Source: Pseudomonadota bacterium (GTDB taxonomy: Bacteria; Desulfobacterota; Desulfarculia; Desulfarculales; JAHJDS01). From it: a stretch of DNA of 9,865 nt. Shown piece by piece: positions 1-5,983 of this stretch; within the stretch, counting starts at the first letter, position 1; every line of letters starts with the position of its first letter. Below the pieces are notes generated by a model. The model searched no databases, was not told where the DNA came from, and saw only the letters and a program-made list of their open reading frames with translations. The stretch is from positions 1 through 9,865 of the forward strand of contig JAHJDS010000232.1 of the NCBI GenBank assembly GCA_018812395.1, given 5' to 3'. A program made the position numbers and the translations under genes.

Positions 1-521
1 GGAATGTGCAGGAAGAATCCGGACGGGATGTGGACGTTCATTTCTCCCAAGGCCTGGGCCACGCCCATCAGATGGTAGTCGTGGACCCAGAGGTAGTCGT
101 CCTCCCGGCAGTTACGGGCGATCACGGTGGCGAACTTGCGGTTGACCTCCCTATAGGACCGCCAGTATTCGGGCACGAAGCGGCACCGCCCTTGCAAGTC
201 GTGGAACAGGGGCCAGATGACCTCGTTGGCGAACCCGTAGTAATAACCCTGGACGTCCTCGGCGCTGAGGTTCACCGAATGAAAGCGATAGCCGGACTCC
301 CGAGACGCCTGCCACATCACCTCCTGGAGCACCTCCGGGTCGGTCAGGTCGGCCGAGCCCGGCCAGCCGATCCACAGCCCCCCCCGGTTCTTGAGCACCG
401 GCGCCAGGGCGGTGACCAGCCCGCCGGTGCCGGGACTGGTGCGCCATTGCCCGTCCTGCTGAAACAGTTTCATGGGCAACCGGTTGGACACGGCCACCAG
501 CCGGTTGATGTCAGAGGTCAT
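1..521 (-). CDS. otsA: Trehalose-6-phosphate synthase, GT20 family, N-terminal 173 residues (partial)
   Basis: The product should transfer glucose from UDP-glucose to glucose-6-phosphate, giving trehalose-6-phosphate in the cytoplasm. Only the N-terminal third is present; the gene continues past position 1 with no stop. Visible GT20 landmarks are VSNRLP at residues 11-16, the GTGGLVTAL loop at 31-39, WIGWPG at 50-55, YYYGFANEVIWPLFHD at 93-108 (the sugar-phosphate-binding region in OtsA) and WVHDYHLM at 145-152, followed by FFLHI at 169-173. The ATG at 521-519 is preceded by GGAG about 7 bases upstream and overlaps the end of the mscS gene by 11 bases, so translation is probably coupled. It is the last visible gene of the trehalose operon and supplies the substrate for OtsB. 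Glucosylglycerol-phosphate synthase is a close relative and cannot be excluded from this fragment, but otsB and treT next door favour trehalose. Confidence 0.92.
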   Translation of the reverse strand, partial: MTSDINRLVAVSNRLPMKLFQQDGQWRTSPGTGGLVTALAPVLKNRGGLWIGWPGSADLTDPEVLQEVMWQASRESGYRFHSVNLSAEDVQGYYYGFANEVIWPLFHDLQGRCRFVPEYWRSYREVNRKFATVIARNCREDDYLWVHDYHLMGVAQALGEMNVHIPSGFFLHI

Positions 522-1629
522 CCCTGGTCTCCGCGGGCCGCGGCGGCGCCGGCGTCGACGCCCTCGCCCCGGCCTCCGGTTTGGTGACGGTGTAGACGGT
601 CCGGGTCGGGTAGGCGAACTCGACGCCCTCGGCCTCGAACCGCTGGAACACGGCCAGGTTGATTGACTGCTGGACGTCCATGTAGGTCGTGTAGTCCGGA
701 CTGTCGACGAAATAGACGATCTCGAAGGTCAAGGCGAAATCGTCATAGCTCGAAAAATGCGTCCGGTCGAACCTGGCCCCGGGCGTGTCGTCGATGATCT
801 TTTGGATCAACTCCGGAATGGCGGCCAGTTTCTGATACGGCGTTTCGTAGGTCACCCCCAGCTTGAAGACGATCCGGCGATGCTGCATCCGCTTGTAGTT
901 CTTGATTCGGCTCTTGAGCAGGTCCGAGTTGCCGAAGACCAGTTGCTCGCCGCTCAGGCTGCGAACCCGGGTGGTCTTGAGGCCGATGTGCTCGACCGTG
1001 CCCGACATGTCGCCGACGACGATGAAGTCTCCGACCCGAAACGGCTTGTCCAACGTGATGGCGAACGAGGAGAAGAGGTCGCCCAGGATGGTCTGGCTGG
1101 CCAGGGCCAGGGCCACGCCGCCCACGCCCACGCCGGCCAGCAGGGTCGAGATGTTGACCCCCAGATTGCTCAGCGCGGCCAGGCCGACCACCGTCCACAG
1201 GGCCAGTCGCACCAGGAACGACAGGGCGATGTAGCTGGACGATCCCTCCGGGTCCTCGGTCACCTTCTGCCGGATGCGCCGGTTGAACCAGAACTTGATC
1301 ATGGCGTTGGCCCACAGCGCCGCCAGGACGAACACCGTGATCAGGGCCAGGTTGTCGGCGATCAGGCCCACCCGGGGCGGGAACCGCAAGGCCAGCTGCC
1401 CGGCGTACAGGGCGAAAATGATGATGAAGAGGTGCTTGGTGCTTCGCCGCAGTTGCCCTACCAGGTAGTCGTCCACCTCGTTTCGGGTATTCTGGGCCCA
1501 CTTCTGGAACAAATGGAGACCGTAGGTCCTGACTATCTCCATGACCAGGTAAGCCGCCCCGGCCACGCCCAGGGCGATCAGCCACCGCCACACCGAATTT
1601 TGCAGCAACTGGTAGTTCAGGAAATCCAC
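511..1629 (-). CDS. MscS-family mechanosensitive ion channel
   Basis: A 372-residue inner-membrane channel of the small-conductance mechanosensitive family, which opens under membrane tension and releases solutes on hypo-osmotic shock. Hydrophobic segments lie near residues 13-31, 66-82, 92-110 and 135-155. The pore helix follows at about 160-180, rich in Gly and Ala (STLLAGVGVGGVALALASQ), then the MscS beta domain (PFRVGDFIVVGDMSGTVEHI, 196-215; the sequence to 235 fits). The C-terminal cytoplasmic alpha/beta domain ends in a Pro/Ala-rich tail. I chose the GTG at 1629-1627: it has GGAG six bases upstream, gives a natural membrane-protein N-terminus (VDFLNYQLL), and overlaps otsB by only 13 bases. 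An ATG at 1722 would add 31 low-complexity residues and overlap otsB by 106 bases. It sits between otsB and otsA, so a role in trehalose-related osmotic balance is inferred. Solute selectivity cannot be read from sequence. Confidence 0.9.
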   Translation of the reverse strand: MDFLNYQLLQNSVWRWLIALGVAGAAYLVMEIVRTYGLHLFQKWAQNTRNEVDDYLVGQLRRSTKHLFIIIFALYAGQLALRFPPRVGLIADNLALITVFVLAALWANAMIKFWFNRRIRQKVTEDPEGSSSYIALSFLVRLALWTVVGLAALSNLGVNISTLLAGVGVGGVALALASQTILGDLFSSFAITLDKPFRVGDFIVVGDMSGTVEHIGLKTTRVRSLSGEQLVFGNSDLLKSRIKNYKRMQHRRIVFKLGVTYETPYQKLAAIPELIQKIIDDTPGARFDRTHFSSYDDFALTFEIVYFVDSPDYTTYMDVQQSINLAVFQRFEAEGVEFAYPTRTVYTVTKPEAGARASTPAPPRPAETRDDL

Positions 1630-2447
1630 GGTCCACTCCGGCCGATCTGCGACCACCGGCCCAGGAATTCCAGCAACTCCCCGGGCGGCCTGAGCCAGAC
1701 CTCGGCCCGGCTGGGTCGCCACTCTTCCCGGACCAGGACGCTCAAGATGCGTTCGCCCCGTCCGCTCAGGGCGGTAAAGGCGTCCTCGTCGGTCAGGTCG
1801 TCTCCCAGATAGGCGGCCGCCGCCTCCGGGGCACTCCCGGCCAGGATTCGGTCCACCGCCCGGCCCTTGTCGATCCCGACGGCCCGAAGCTCCAGCCCGC
1901 CGTCAAACGAGGCCAGTTCGAGTCCCGAACCCCGGGCCGCCTCTGACCAGGCCGCCTGGACCTCGGACCTCATCCGGGCGGCCGGACCGGGCGGCACGCC
2001 CCGCCAGTGAAAGGCCAGACAGCCCGGCTTGGGCTCGAGGCGCTCGGCCCACCCCTGGGCCTCGGCCCAGTCACGGGCCCGGTCCAGCCCTTTGGCGTCG
2101 GCCGGATCGAGGGGCGCCGACTCGACCCTGCCGTCGGGCCGCAGATGCTCCCGGCCGTGGGCCCCGTACACCTCCGGCCGAATCGTAAGGCCCAGGAGGT
2201 CCGCCACCTCGACCGCCCGGCGGCCGCTGACCACCACCAGCCGGGTCAGGCCGTTGGCCAGGACGGCGCCGAGGACCTCCCGGACGCCGGGATAGGGCCG
2301 GGCCTGGTCCCGCTCGACGCGAAAGGGGGCCAGGGTGCCGTCGTAGTCCAGCATCAGGACCCGGTCGGGTGCTTCCTCCAATTCGTCCCAAAAGGCCTCG
2401 ATCCGTCGTCTGATCTCCGCCTCGGTCGGGGCCTGGGCCCGGGTCAC
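1617..2447 (-). CDS. otsB: Trehalose-6-phosphate phosphatase (HAD superfamily)
   Basis: A 276-residue cytoplasmic phosphatase expected to hydrolyse trehalose-6-phosphate to trehalose. HAD motif I is DYDGTLAPF, with the nucleophile Asp34 and acid Asp36. Motif II is VSGR (73-76), the motif III lysine is in GIDKGRAV (Lys194), and motif IV is GDDLTDEDAF (215-224), which is diagnostic for OtsB. Substrate-cap elements such as YGAHGRE (94-100) and LELR (185-188) are also in place. Length fits the family. The GTG start at 2447 overlaps the treT stop as GTGA, with purine-rich GAGGTCGGAGG just upstream; the reading frame stays open further upstream only as an antisense-type shadow within treT. The C-terminus overlaps the mscS start by 13 bases. 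An OtsB beside both TreT and OtsA implies that the two-step OtsAB route is complete here, since TreT itself needs no phosphatase. Confidence 0.95.
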   Translation of the reverse strand: MTRAQAPTEAEIRRRIEAFWDELEEAPDRVLMLDYDGTLAPFRVERDQARPYPGVREVLGAVLANGLTRLVVVSGRRAVEVADLLGLTIRPEVYGAHGREHLRPDGRVESAPLDPADAKGLDRARDWAEAQGWAERLEPKPGCLAFHWRGVPPGPAARMRSEVQAAWSEAARGSGLELASFDGGLELRAVGIDKGRAVDRILAGSAPEAAAAYLGDDLTDEDAFTALSGRGERILSVLVREEWRPSRAEVWLRPPGELLEFLGRWSQIGRSGPWIS

Positions 2448-3691
2448 CCTCCGACCTCGAGGCGTTCGTCCATGCCGCTGATGAGGCCGATCATGAGCAC
2501 CAAATGCTCTCGCAACAGGCGGGTCAGCAGGAAGTTCTCCTTGACCAAGGCCCGGGCCTCCCGGCCCATGGCCCGCATCTTGTCCCGTTGATTGAGCAGG
2601 TACCGGATGCGCAGGGCCGCCCCCTCGGGGGTCCTGACCAGAAAGCCGGTGTGGTGATCGATCACCTGCAGCCGGATGCCGCCCGTGTCGCCGCCGATGA
2701 CCGGCTTGCCCTTCCACATGCCCTCGGCCACGGTCAGGCCGAAGCCCTCCTTGATGGACTTCTGGACGACGATGTCGGCCGCGCGTTGCAGGGCGTTGAT
2801 CGTCCGGTGGGCGTCGGGCGGCAGGACCAGGATGTGGATGTGGGGGTCGTCCCCGGCCGCCTGGCGGACCTCGGCCAGGACGATCTCGCCTTCCGGGTCG
2901 TCCGAGGCCCCGCCGCCGGCCAGGACCAGTTGCAGCGGCGTTCCCTTCCGGGCCAGGCGATAGGCCTCGATGACACCGATGGGATCCTTGAAGCGGTCGA
3001 ACCGCGACACCTGAACGATGAGCGGCAGGTCGGGGTCCAGGTCGAATTGGTCGAACACGGCCTCGACCTCCGCGGGCGGCAGGTCCATGTTCTTTTCGCT
3101 CAAGGGGTCGATGCTGGGCGGAATGAGGTATTGGCGGTGGGGCAGGGGCTGGGCGAACTCGGGCAGGGAAAAGACCGAGGCGTCGTACTCGCCGACCCAG
3201 TTGCGTAAGTATTTCCAGACCGGCCGGTAGGGCCGGCTGGCGTCGATGTGGCAGCGCCACACCCACCGGCCCTGACGACCCGGACAGAAGTGCAAAAGCG
3301 GGGCCGGCTGAGGGTCGTGGATGAACACGATGTCGGCCTCTTCCAGTTCGCCGCGGAGCTTATCGGCGTTTTGGCGGTTGGTTTCCTCGTAATGGGCCAG
3401 TTGCGATTCGCTGAGGCCCACCCGGTAACCCTGCAGGGCGTTGTGGAAGCCCTTGGTGCACTGGTAGAAATCGCTCTCGCCGGTGATGACCTCCCAGGTG
3501 GCGTCGATCCCCAGGGCCTGCTCCAGGGGCACCAGTTTGTGCAGGATCTCGGCCACGCCCCCGCCCTCCCGGGTCGAGTTGACGTGGACGACCTTCATCC
3601 CGACCAACGAGGCGCTGAGTTGGCGCAAATGGTCGACCACCTCGGGCCGGGTCACGGCGGCGTACTTGTCGAGCAGGTCGTCATTGGTCAT
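2444..3691 (-). CDS. treT: Trehalose synthase, glycosyltransferring TreT type (GT4 family)
   Basis: A 415-residue GT-B glycosyltransferase. TreT enzymes, best known from hyperthermophilic archaea and Thermotogae-like bacteria, join the glucose of an NDP-glucose to free glucose and make trehalose in one reversible step. Family signatures seen are HVNSTREGGGVAEILH (36-51), FHNALQG (82-88), HDPQPAPLL (125-133), WRCHID (145-150), PPSIDPLSEKN (191-201), VSRFDRFKD (228-236), and the C-terminal KEGFGLTVAEGMWKGKPVIGG (314-334). The last contains the EX7E pair Glu315/Glu323. Length matches the family. The ATG at 3691 overlaps the upstream gene's stop as ATGA; no clear ribosome-binding site precedes it, so coupling probably drives its translation. 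The gene ends in a GTGA overlap with otsB. Nucleotide donor preference (ADP-, UDP- or GDP-glucose) cannot be deduced. A trehalose phosphorylase-like role is the main alternative. Confidence 0.9.
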   Translation of the reverse strand: MTNDDLLDKYAAVTRPEVVDHLRQLSASLVGMKVVHVNSTREGGGVAEILHKLVPLEQALGIDATWEVITGESDFYQCTKGFHNALQGYRVGLSESQLAHYEETNRQNADKLRGELEEADIVFIHDPQPAPLLHFCPGRQGRWVWRCHIDASRPYRPVWKYLRNWVGEYDASVFSLPEFAQPLPHRQYLIPPSIDPLSEKNMDLPPAEVEAVFDQFDLDPDLPLIVQVSRFDRFKDPIGVIEAYRLARKGTPLQLVLAGGGASDDPEGEIVLAEVRQAAGDDPHIHILVLPPDAHRTINALQRAADIVVQKSIKEGFGLTVAEGMWKGKPVIGGDTGGIRLQVIDHHTGFLVRTPEGAALRIRYLLNQRDKMRAMGREARALVKENFLLTRLLREHLVLMIGLISGMDERLEVGG

Positions 3692-4410
3692 GGTGTCACG
3701 CCCGGAAAGTGGTTGCGGAACAGCTCGGTCAGGACCTCCCGCATCCTCGGCAGGGACGAGAAGTAGGGGTCCACCGCGGACAACTCCTTGGCCAGGCCGG
3801 CGTAGGTGTCCCCGTGACTGGCCAGGTATGACGATAAATCGTCCCGACGATCCCAGGTCCGGCGCCGGGCGTCGATGAAGTGGTAGAAGATACTGCCGTT
3901 GCTCATCCGGGGGATGACCTGGGCGAACTGGGCCGGGTCCTCGATGGCGTGTCCCGTGTCCAGGACCACCAATTGATGGCGGACGAAGTAGAACTGCTGA
4001 TCGGCCTTGGCCCAGGGGACCATCTCCGATTCGTCCAGGCGGACCTCGACGATCTCGACGACCTCCTGGCGCAGGTCCTCGATGTTCGGGTAATCGGTCG
4101 GGTCGATGACGGCCAGTCGTTCGGCCAGGTCCTTGGTGTGCAGGGCGTGGTAGGCCCAAGCGGCGAAGTCGTTGTTGTATTCGGGCTCGTCGAACTGGGG
4201 TTGGAGCAGCCGGCCCCAGAAGTGGTGGTAGATGCTCCCGGGGGGCACCTCGATCAGTCCGTCCCGGAATTCCCGCAGATTCTGGGTCCGGACGCCGGTG
4301 GCGATGGCCACCAGGGCGCAGTCCCGGACCCGGAACGGGGCCACGGGGGCCAGATCCCCGGGCGGGACCGTATCTTTGGCCTGGGGCTCGGCCGCGAGGT
4401 CGTCGTTCAT
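3688..4410 (-). CDS. Two-repeat protein of unknown function, DUF5752-like, first gene of trehalose operon
   Basis: A 240-residue soluble protein without signal peptide or membrane segment. From memory it resembles the family named DUF5752, which I associate with TreT-type glycosyltransferases; I could not check this. The protein is an internal duplication. Residues ~38-121 and ~152-235 align at an offset of 111-114: GSIYHHF (58-64) with GSIFYHF (172-178), LAERLAVIDP (95-104) with LAKELSAVDP (206-215), then LR/MR with a similar helix. Each repeat begins near a TG pair (T38-G39, T152-G153) and has conserved His and Phe. The link region 122-150 is charged. The ATG at 4410 follows a weak AAAAGGG element; the stop overlaps the treT start as ATGA. 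As the promoter-proximal gene, coupled to treT, it may assist or regulate the synthase, but no enzymatic motif is recognised. Confidence 0.75.
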   Translation of the reverse strand: MNDDLAAEPQAKDTVPPGDLAPVAPFRVRDCALVAIATGVRTQNLREFRDGLIEVPPGSIYHHFWGRLLQPQFDEPEYNNDFAAWAYHALHTKDLAERLAVIDPTDYPNIEDLRQEVVEIVEVRLDESEMVPWAKADQQFYFVRHQLVVLDTGHAIEDPAQFAQVIPRMSNGSIFYHFIDARRRTWDRRDDLSSYLASHGDTYAGLAKELSAVDPYFSSLPRMREVLTELFRNHFPGVTP

Positions 4411-4446
4411 GTCAAGACCCTTTTCTGGTAACTGATGAAAGGGGGT

Positions 4447-4466
4447 TAGGCCAGGTTCGACCCTGG
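4447..4466 (-). promoter_or_regulatory. Symmetric leader element shared with the region upstream of the Fe-S gene
   Basis: On the plus strand this reads TAGGCCAGGTTCGACCCTGG and contains a CCAGG/CCTGG stem with a six-base loop. A near copy, differing by one gap and one base, occurs at 7030-7048. Both sit in the same orientation in the presumed leaders of minus-strand genes, 37 and 48 bases before the start codons. It could be an operator or RNA element; function is unknown and chance similarity in GC-rich DNA is possible. Confidence 0.3.
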
Positions 4467-4493
4467 CGGCCCACTCCTGAATTTCCAGTGATT

Positions 4494-4522
4494 AAAATAT
4501 CATATGTGATTTGGGTCGTCAA
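4494..4522 (-). promoter_or_regulatory. Sigma70-like promoter of the trehalose operon
   Basis: On the minus strand, TTGACG (4522-4517) and TATTTT (4499-4494) are separated by exactly 17 bases. The match is 5/6 to the -35 and 4/6 to the -10 consensus, in a locally AT-rich patch within GC-rich DNA. Transcription would start near 4487, giving a leader of about 75 bases before the first gene. The promoter lies just downstream of the terminator of the ankyrin gene, so the operon appears independently transcribed. Confidence 0.6.
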
Positions 4523-4549
4523 CCGGCGCCCGGACCGCCCTTTTTGGCC

Positions 4550-4595
4550 AAAAAAAAGCCCGGTCGCCGACCAGGGGGGAAGTCGGCGACCGGGC
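4550..4595 (-). terminator. Rho-independent terminator after the ankyrin lipoprotein gene
   Basis: A perfect 14-bp stem (4558-4571 with 4582-4595, GCCCGGTCGCCGAC) has a 10-base loop and is followed on the minus strand by eight T residues (4557-4550). It lies about 60 bases past the ankyrin stop codon and directly upstream of the trehalose promoter. No T-run follows on the plus strand, so it acts on minus-strand transcription. Confidence 0.93.
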
Positions 4596-4621
4596 ACCCA
4601 GGGGCTGGGCAGGGGGGACGT

Positions 4622-4645
4622 GCAGGCGGGGGCAGGGACGCCTGC
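4622..4645. repeat. Inverted repeat between ankyrin stop and terminator
   Basis: GCAGGCG (4622-4628) and CGCCTGC (4639-4645) form a perfect 7-bp stem with a 10-base loop, 10 bases past the ankyrin stop codon. It lacks a T-run and sits before the main terminator; it could protect the mRNA 3' end. Confidence 0.5.
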
Positions 4646-4655
4646 GGGGGGGACT

Positions 4656-5159
4656 CTACATATGTCCGCCGCGCGAGTGCAGGTAGTTACGCACGGCGAA
4701 GCGGTGCCGGATGTGGGCCAGACGCATCGGGGTCCGGTGGAACCGGTCCCGGGCGTTGACGTGCGCGCCGCGGCTGAGCAACAGGCCGGCCATGGGGATG
4801 CCGGCGTGGAGGGCGGCCAAGTGCAGCGGGGTCCGGCGGTTCAGGTTCCGGGCGTTGGGCCGGGCGCCGCGGTTGAGCAGGACTACGGCCACGTTACGGC
4901 GGCGGTACCTGACGGCGATATGCAGCGCCGTCTGGCCGCCGCCGGTCCGCCGGTGGACCGCGCCGGGGCGATGGTTGAGGATGAATCTCACCCGGGCCAC
5001 GTTGCCGTTTCGGGCGGCGGCGAAGATGGCGTTGGGGTTGACACCCGGGCCCGGAGGGGGCGGCAGCGGGCCCGGGGGGGGCGGCACGCAACCGATGGCG
5101 GTGATCGTCATGATCCCGACGATGGCGGCGCCGGTAATGAGCTTGGCTGTCCGTTTCAT
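4656..5159 (-). CDS. Ankyrin-repeat lipoprotein, proline-rich and arginine-rich
   Basis: A 167-residue exported protein. It begins with a lipoprotein signal: MKRTAK, a hydrophobic stretch to about residue 20, then AIGC with the acylated Cys24. A Pro/Gly spacer (25-39) made of two near-identical seven-residue units follows. About four ankyrin repeats fill the rest: ~43-74, 75-107 (with GQTALHIAV), 108-140 (RTPLHLAAL) and 141-166 (a degenerate RTPMRLAHI). The mature part is very basic, rich in Arg and His, which is unusual for ankyrin proteins and could suit a negatively charged partner. The ATG at 5159 has GGAGGT eight bases upstream. The gene is monocistronic, with its own terminator. The partner and function are unknown; ankyrin repeats mediate protein contacts. 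Confidence 0.85.
   Translation of the reverse strand: MKRTAKLITGAAIVGIMTITAIGCVPPPPGPLPPPPGPGVNPNAIFAAARNGNVARVRFILNHRPGAVHRRTGGGQTALHIAVRYRRRNVAVVLLNRGARPNARNLNRRTPLHLAALHAGIPMAGLLLSRGAHVNARDRFHRTPMRLAHIRHRFAVRNYLHSRGGHM
5046..5086. repeat. 20-bp direct repeat, period 21, coding for the Pro-rich spacer
   Basis: Positions 5046-5065 and 5067-5086 are identical except for one base (A5055/G5076). The 21-base period is seven codons, so the repeat encodes VPPPPGP followed by LPPPPGP in the ankyrin lipoprotein. It looks like slippage-generated duplication and could vary in copy number between strains. Confidence 0.8.
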
Positions 5160-5531
5160 ATCTCTCGACCTCCCAAGGGTTCGCGTTAGACGTTTGTCGT
5201 CTGGCCCGGATAACAGTCAAGATGCGTGCCAGGAGAGCCAGGAAATTGGCCAGCGGCGGAGATTTAGACGTTATTACGTTTAGTTATGGTCCGGGAAAAA
5301 ATTGCGCGATTCCGGGGCAACTGGCCTCGGGTTTTGAAATAGCGAGCCCGGGGTCTGTATTCTGGAAACCAGGGAATCTTTAAATGGTGTTTCTGGCGGT
5401 GGCTCTGATGGAGGGAAACCGCCCTCAGATCGATCTTTCGGCTCGATCCGGCATGGACGGCCCAGCTTGTTGGCCTTCAATTTCTTCGGCCCTCAGGCAA
5501 GCCCTGCCAAGAGGGGTCTGTGGTGCTCGGG
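5160..5531. other. 372-base gene-free stretch between ankyrin and rubredoxin genes
   Basis: I see no convincing gene. A minus-strand TTGACT (5220-5215) could be part of the ankyrin promoter, but the hexamer 17 bases on is poor. TTAGACGTT occurs twice (5186-5194, 5264-5272); the first copy runs into AGACG-5-CGTCT (5188-5202), the second into ACGT-4-ACGT, so both could be weak operator half-sites. Hairpin-capable sequences are CCTCGGG/CCCGGGG (5325-5331/5347-5353) and GATCGA/TCGATC (5428-5433/5443-5448). None has a clear T-run, so the rubredoxin terminator is not identified. Open frames here are short and unlike proteins. Confidence 0.5.
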
Positions 5532-5741
5532 CTAAATGCCATCCTCCTTGACCGAGCCGGGGCCGGCCAGGGGCCGGAACATCTTCCGGGACGCCCCGCA
5601 GACCTTGCAGCACCACTCCTCGGGCAGCTCCTCGAACCGGGTGCCTTTAGGTATCTGGCGCTTCTTGTCGCCCCGGTCAGGATCGTACGTAAAACCGCAG
5701 TTGCTGGTCTGACACTGATAGATGTCTTTGGGATCGGCCAC
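5532..5741 (-). CDS. Rubredoxin with CX4C first metal knuckle
   Basis: A 69-residue small electron-transfer protein of the rubredoxin fold, binding one Fe through four cysteines. The body reads YQC(10)...C(15)GFTYDPDRGD, then the PKGTRFEELPEEW core, then C45-K-V-C48-G, then the RKMF tail. The second knuckle has the usual CX2CG spacing, but the first is CX4C (Cys10-QTSN-Cys15) instead of CX2C; from memory, a second rubredoxin of a Desulfovibrio has the same variation. A fifth Cys (44) lies beside the second knuckle. The tail extends about 12 residues past the usual end. The start is GTG (5741-5739) with GGAGG five bases upstream. The gene stands alone with its own palindrome-bearing upstream region. 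Likely partners are rubredoxin-dependent oxygen or superoxide-detoxifying enzymes, or other redox proteins; this is inferred from the family. Confidence 0.93.
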   Translation of the reverse strand: MADPKDIYQCQTSNCGFTYDPDRGDKKRQIPKGTRFEELPEEWCCKVCGASRKMFRPLAGPGSVKEDGI

Positions 5742-5772
5742 GAATTCCTCCGCCTTGGTTAGGTGTCGCTAC

Positions 5773-5788
5773 TTGAACATCGGTTCAA
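5773..5788. promoter_or_regulatory. Perfect palindrome, candidate operator of the rubredoxin gene
   Basis: TTGAAC-ATCG-GTTCAA is a perfect 6-4-6 inverted repeat, 32 bases upstream of the rubredoxin start. It abuts the putative -10 (5793-5788), which is where repressors commonly bind. I do not recognise the motif as a known regulator box with confidence. Confidence 0.5.
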
Positions 5789-5816
5789 ATATACCAGGGC
5801 CTGACCACCATCACCA
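5788..5816 (-). promoter_or_regulatory. Putative promoter of the rubredoxin gene
   Basis: On the minus strand the -10 TATATT (5793-5788) matches the consensus at 5/6. The -35 at 17-base spacing, TGGTGA (5816-5811), is poor (3/6), so an activator or a different start may be involved. The transcript would start within the palindrome at 5773-5788. Confidence 0.4.
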
Positions 5817-5880
5817 CCCGCCCGTCCGCCGCCCCCTGGCGTCTGGCCTGGTGGCCCTGTTGCGGTGTGCCAAAACGAGC

Positions 5881-5919
5881 CAGGCCGGCCCGCTTTTTTT
5901 GTACGCGCGGGCCGGCCTG
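5881..5919 (-). terminator. GC-rich hairpin, probable terminator of the Fe-S gene
   Basis: CAGGCCGGCCCGC (5881-5893) and its exact complement (5907-5919) form a 13-bp stem. The 13-base loop unusually contains T7 on the plus strand. On the minus strand the hairpin is followed, after GCTCG, by TTTT, so it could stop transcripts from the Fe-S gene, which ends 65 bases upstream. The stem core is shared with the terminator at 8478-8517. Confidence 0.6.
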
Positions 5920-5983
5920 TGATCGTTAACTCAAAATCTGCTGTGAAAGCCGGCCGGCAACGGCCGCCGGACCGGGCGGCCGA

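Noticed and set aside
1630..1722. ATG start at 1722 for the mechanosensitive channel
   Set aside because: It would add 31 low-complexity residues and overlap otsB by 106 bases; the GTG at 1629 has a good ribosome-binding site and natural N-terminus.
757..1812. Long plus-strand open frame opposite the channel and otsB genes
   Set aside because: It is antisense to clearly conserved proteins, has low-complexity Asp/Gln/Gly/Arg-rich translation and no family features; typical of GC-rich shadows.
2504..3208. Long plus-strand open frame opposite treT
   Set aside because: Antisense to a conserved glycosyltransferase, with no recognisable motif or ribosome-binding site.
2448..3266. N-terminal extension of otsB
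   Set aside because: The extended part overlaps treT out of frame and is Arg/Gly/Pro-rich; the GTGA junction gives the normal OtsB length.
3692..4159. N-terminal extension of treT
   Set aside because: It overlaps the two-repeat protein gene in another frame; TreT length is normal from the ATG at 3691.
4447..4470. tRNA T-arm-like sequence (GGTTCGACCC) as a tRNA gene or remnant
   Set aside because: Stem-loop sizes do not fit a T-arm (6-base loop), and no acceptor, D or anticodon arm is found nearby.
5400..5430. Riboswitch-like GGTGGCTCTGATGG...CCGCCC sequence
   Set aside because: It superficially resembles a fluoride-riboswitch opening but lacks the consensus core and does not lead a gene in the right direction.
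5280..5616. Small minus-strand open frames upstream of the ankyrin gene
   Set aside because: No ribosome-binding site or protein-like features, and one overlaps the rubredoxin gene.
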